From contig JAERMN010000141.1 of NCBI GenBank assembly GCA_016844625.1, forward strand, positions 1-7,485: DNA of 7,485 bases, read 5' to 3'. Source of the stretch: Deltaproteobacteria bacterium. GTDB taxonomy: Bacteria; Desulfobacterota; Binatia; UBA9968. This document shows positions 5,928 through 7,485 of this stretch, one piece after another. Positions within the stretch are counted from its first letter, which is position 1; each line of letters opens with the position of its first letter. A program made the position numbers and the translations under genes. The notes below the pieces were generated by a model. It had not been told where the DNA came from, searched no databases, and was given only the letters and a program-made list of their open reading frames with translations.

Positions 5928-6110
5928 GCATGTCCTGAGCCCGTTCGACTAAGCTCAGGGTAAACTCCGTCGAAGGGACGCCAAAGCCGCAAAGGTCGGG
6001 AAATAACGGTAAAAAAATTCTTCAAGATAATTCATCTTTCCCCTCCGAACTTGGCGTGCTTTGCGCCCCTTCGACTTAGCTCAGGACATGCTTTGCGGGA
6101 GGAATATCCG
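5928..6110. repeat. Composite palindromic intergenic repeat region
   Basis: The outer arms GCATGTCCTGAGC (5928-5940) and GCTCAGGACATGC (6079-6091) are perfect 13-bp inverted repeats. Within this span, CCTGAGC (5934-5940) and GCTCAGG (5953-5959) form a local hairpin. The unit at 5942-5959 (CGTTCGACTAAGCTCAGG) recurs at 6068-6085 with two differences. CGCCAAAGCCGCAAAG-type sequence near 5979-5994 is roughly inverted at 6052-6066 (TTGGCGTGCTTTGCG). The unit CTTTGCGGGAGGAATATCCG at 6091-6110 resembles 1774-1792. No open frame of note is present. It appears to be a nested cluster of two dispersed repeat families. Confidence 0.65.
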
Positions 6111-6165
6111 GATCCCAGGACATTCAATTTCTGGAATATTTAAGCGCCACGCTAGGACAAACATC

Positions 6166-6195
6166 TTGGTGTTAGTTTTTGGATAGCAATATACG
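6166..6195 (+). promoter_or_regulatory. Weak candidate promoter for the small HTH-like gene
   Basis: TTGGTG (6166-6171) and TATACG (6190-6195) are separated by 18 bases, about 35 bases upstream of ATG 6230, in an A/T-rich stretch. Each box has about 4 of 6 consensus bases. It is consistent with a sigma-70 promoter but not conclusive. Confidence 0.3.
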
Positions 6196-6229
6196 GCAAT
6201 CACAATGAATATTATTCGGAGCTAATCTC

Positions 6230-6592
6230 ATGAACACGCCATTGCTGATGATCGAACCCACGGACAGCGGTCTGCAAGAAAGCCTCTCTCGGAAATCCAT
6301 CCGCGAGGGCGAAGAACGGCTGTTTCTCGCCCTGCTGGAAAGTGCCACTGAAGATTTTCAGAAATATATTCACGCGCAGGATCGACGCGGCAAAGAATTG
6401 TTCGAAGCGGCCGAAGAGTGGTTTCTGGAGACCGAGAGCCCGTCGTTTGTTTCCTTTGAAAATGTTTGTGAGTACTTACAACTCAACCCCTGCTACATCC
6501 GCAACGGACTCATGCGCTGGAAAGCCGCCCATCGCAACGATCGTACTGGAGGATATTCCAACGGTTTGAACGCGCAGGCGCCGCCAGCGTGA
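6230..6592 (+). CDS. Small protein with helix-turn-helix-like C-terminal half, function unknown
   Basis: A 120-residue protein with a clear ribosome binding site (GGAG 6218-6221, 8 bases from ATG). Residues about 24-72 are charged and helical (EGEERLFLALLESATEDFQKYI...ELFEAAEEWFLE). Residues about 74-98, VSFENVCEYLQLNPCYIRNGLMRWK, have the spacing of two helices around a turn, as in a small DNA-binding helix-turn-helix. The tail after residue 100 is polar and probably disordered. It contains no signal peptide or membrane segment. Similar SFENVCE..GL.P.YIR.GL.RWK segments are familiar to me from small deltaproteobacterial proteins without known role. A transcription-factor role is inference. 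It converges on the next gene across about 100 bp. Confidence 0.75.
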   Translation: MNTPLLMIEPTDSGLQESLSRKSIREGEERLFLALLESATEDFQKYIHAQDRRGKELFEAAEEWFLETESPSFVSFENVCEYLQLNPCYIRNGLMRWKAAHRNDRTGGYSNGLNAQAPPA

Positions 6593-6694
6593 CCCGGTTT
6601 CTCCCACGCCGCGTGCTGCACCAGTAGGCGCGAGTAATCTTGCGTGAGTTCGAACCGCCGATCGTTAGCCCAAGCCGGCCCTATTCGCCACTCC

Positions 6695-7105
6695 CTAAGC
6701 TTTAGCGAAGATGTCCTTCTCAACCTCGGAGAGACGGTGTGCTATGGCTTTTTGATCGATCGCTTTGGCAATCTCTTCATATCCAGCTTCGCTGACCAAT
6801 GCCGGCAGTCGAGTTTTGAGCTGATCGAGAGTCCAGCTAACCGGGTCCGCTATACCTTCAGCGTTCATATCATGGACGGGATTCTTGCTTGACGCGCCGA
6901 TGTGATAGTGCGGTGTCTTGCGGAAACAGTCAAAACGGAGAATCCTCGCTCCCGGATCTTTATCCCCTGCCGTTGTGACGTCAAAAGTCAGCCCTTCGTC
7001 GCCACCGACGCCCCGACGGTAATCCACCCAGATTCGCATCCCGGCCGTCTCGATAACGATCGGATTGCTTTTCTTCGGCACAGATGGTTCTGTTTCCATG
7101 GTCAT
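6695..7105 (-). CDS. Conserved-looking protein of unknown function
   Basis: A 136-residue protein. ATG 7105 is chosen because GGGAGG (complement at 7110-7115) lies just upstream; ATG 7099, two codons later, is also possible with a 10-base gap, and an open extension to 7153 lacks a ribosome binding site. I do not recognise a named family. The middle (about 16-70) is beta-rich: IVIETAGMRIWVDYRRGVGGDEGLTFDV, then ARILRFDCFRKTPHYHIG, with two histidines and a cysteine close together. The C-terminal part (about 88-136) is helical: PVSWTLDQLKTRLPALVSEAGYEEIAKAID. No secretion signal or membrane segment is seen. It ends with TAG and faces the small HTH-like gene tail to tail, so a shared operon is excluded. 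Confidence 0.75.
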   Translation of the reverse strand: MTMETEPSVPKKSNPIVIETAGMRIWVDYRRGVGGDEGLTFDVTTAGDKDPGARILRFDCFRKTPHYHIGASSKNPVHDMNAEGIADPVSWTLDQLKTRLPALVSEAGYEEIAKAIDQKAIAHRLSEVEKDIFAKA

Positions 7106-7396
7106 CGTTCCTCCCAAATTTTGTGATTGCCCGACTTCTACAAACTGACCCACAGTAACGCCCGCGCCCCACTACCTACCAGGTCGGCCCGGCAAACGCG
7201 AGCTAATAAACCAAGCCACTTCGCCGCCGGAGTATTGACCGCGGTGCAGAATACAATGACCCAAAGAGAATGCTCGCCTGCTTTGGAAACCCCATTTAAC
7301 GCTTCCACGCTGCCAGCAGCGCGATCAACGGTAATTAATCACGTGTGGACCTTCTTGTACGAACTCGTCAGACAGGATAGCAGCGCTCGCCATCAC
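7106..7396. other. Unassigned intergenic stretch
   Basis: Upstream of the 6695-7105 gene I see no long open frame, tRNA or clear repeat. A 22-codon minus-strand frame (ATG 7393 to TGA 7325) includes EFVQEGPHVINYR, faintly like the start of a Phd-type antitoxin, but it is too short to call a gene. Confidence 0.35.
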
Positions 7397-7485
7397 TCAA
7401 TCCGTCATATACTCGCGCCAATTAATAGGCGCACGAGGAATGTCCCGATAATAGCTTTCGCTGTTGCTGATTGCCGAAGAGCACC
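7397..7485 (-). CDS. Possible C-terminal end of a gene entering from the right edge
   Basis: A minus-strand frame is open from the window edge to TGA at 7399-7397 and ends SESYYRDIPRAPINWREYMTD. The composition (aromatics, balanced charge) resembles a genuine protein tail. With about 28 residues, no family can be named and the frame could be chance. The other two minus frames also stay open for 20-odd codons from the edge, so this call is weak. Confidence 0.25.
   Translation of the reverse strand, partial: CSSAISNSESYYRDIPRAPINWREYMTD

Noticed and set aside
5503..5952. Plus-strand open frame of 149 codons
   Set aside because: Arginine- and proline-rich low-complexity translation, antisense to the GGCT-like remnant and running into the repeat cluster; no ribosome binding site seen.
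6640..6662. GAGTTCGAACCGCC resembling a tRNA T-arm
   Set aside because: The flanking bases do not form a 5-bp T-stem and no anticodon or acceptor arms are found upstream.
7325..7393. 22-codon minus frame containing EFVQEGPHVINYR, reminiscent of a Phd/YefM antitoxin start
   Set aside because: It stops after 22 codons, and the downstream sequence in that frame does not continue like a Phd protein.

Overview
The window looks like a chromosomal segment of an uncultivated, moderately GC-rich bacterium, probably a deltaproteobacterium-like or neighbouring soil/sediment lineage. This rests on an NtrC-type sigma-54 activator, a PIN-domain toxin-antitoxin pair, many dispersed intergenic repeats of the CGCCAAG/CTTTGCG and CCTTCGAC..GCTCAGG types, and small unassigned proteins. 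The placement is inference; no rRNA or other taxonomic marker is present.

Layout. (1) Positions 1-864 (+) hold the C-terminal part of a sigma-54-dependent activator: AAA+ domain plus Fis-type helix-turn-helix. (2) Positions 936-1652 (+) hold a compact type II toxin-antitoxin module. It has a perfect 8-bp inverted repeat overlapping a likely promoter, a small VapB-like antitoxin and a PIN-domain (VapC-like) toxin whose start appears to be a CTG. (3) Positions 1653-1851 are a convergent junction filled with dispersed repeats and an imperfect stem-loop. (4) Positions 1852-4595 (-) are the metabolic core: threonine synthase, then cystathionine gamma-synthase downstream. Both resemble the plant enzymes closely. 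In plants these two enzymes compete for O-phosphohomoserine, so the pair may form that branch point in a bacterium. (5) Positions 4772-5689 (-) carry a small unknown protein and a gamma-glutamylcyclotransferase-like (AIG2/GGCT) gene cut in frame by one TAG codon. (6) Positions 5690-6229 have no convincing gene and contain a composite palindromic repeat region. (7) Positions 6230-6592 (+) encode a small protein with a helix-turn-helix-like C-terminal half, convergent with an unknown 136-residue protein at 6695-7105 (-). (8) Positions 7106-7485 are mostly unassigned, with a possible gene end entering from the right edge on the minus strand.

How the genes work together. Threonine synthase makes threonine, and cystathionine gamma-synthase commits the activated homoserine to methionine. 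Their adjacency on one strand fits joint expression, although a 188-bp gap with a repeat lies between them. The toxin-antitoxin pair is a self-contained unit with its own control region. No functional link between it and the amino-acid genes or the sigma-54 regulator can be seen.
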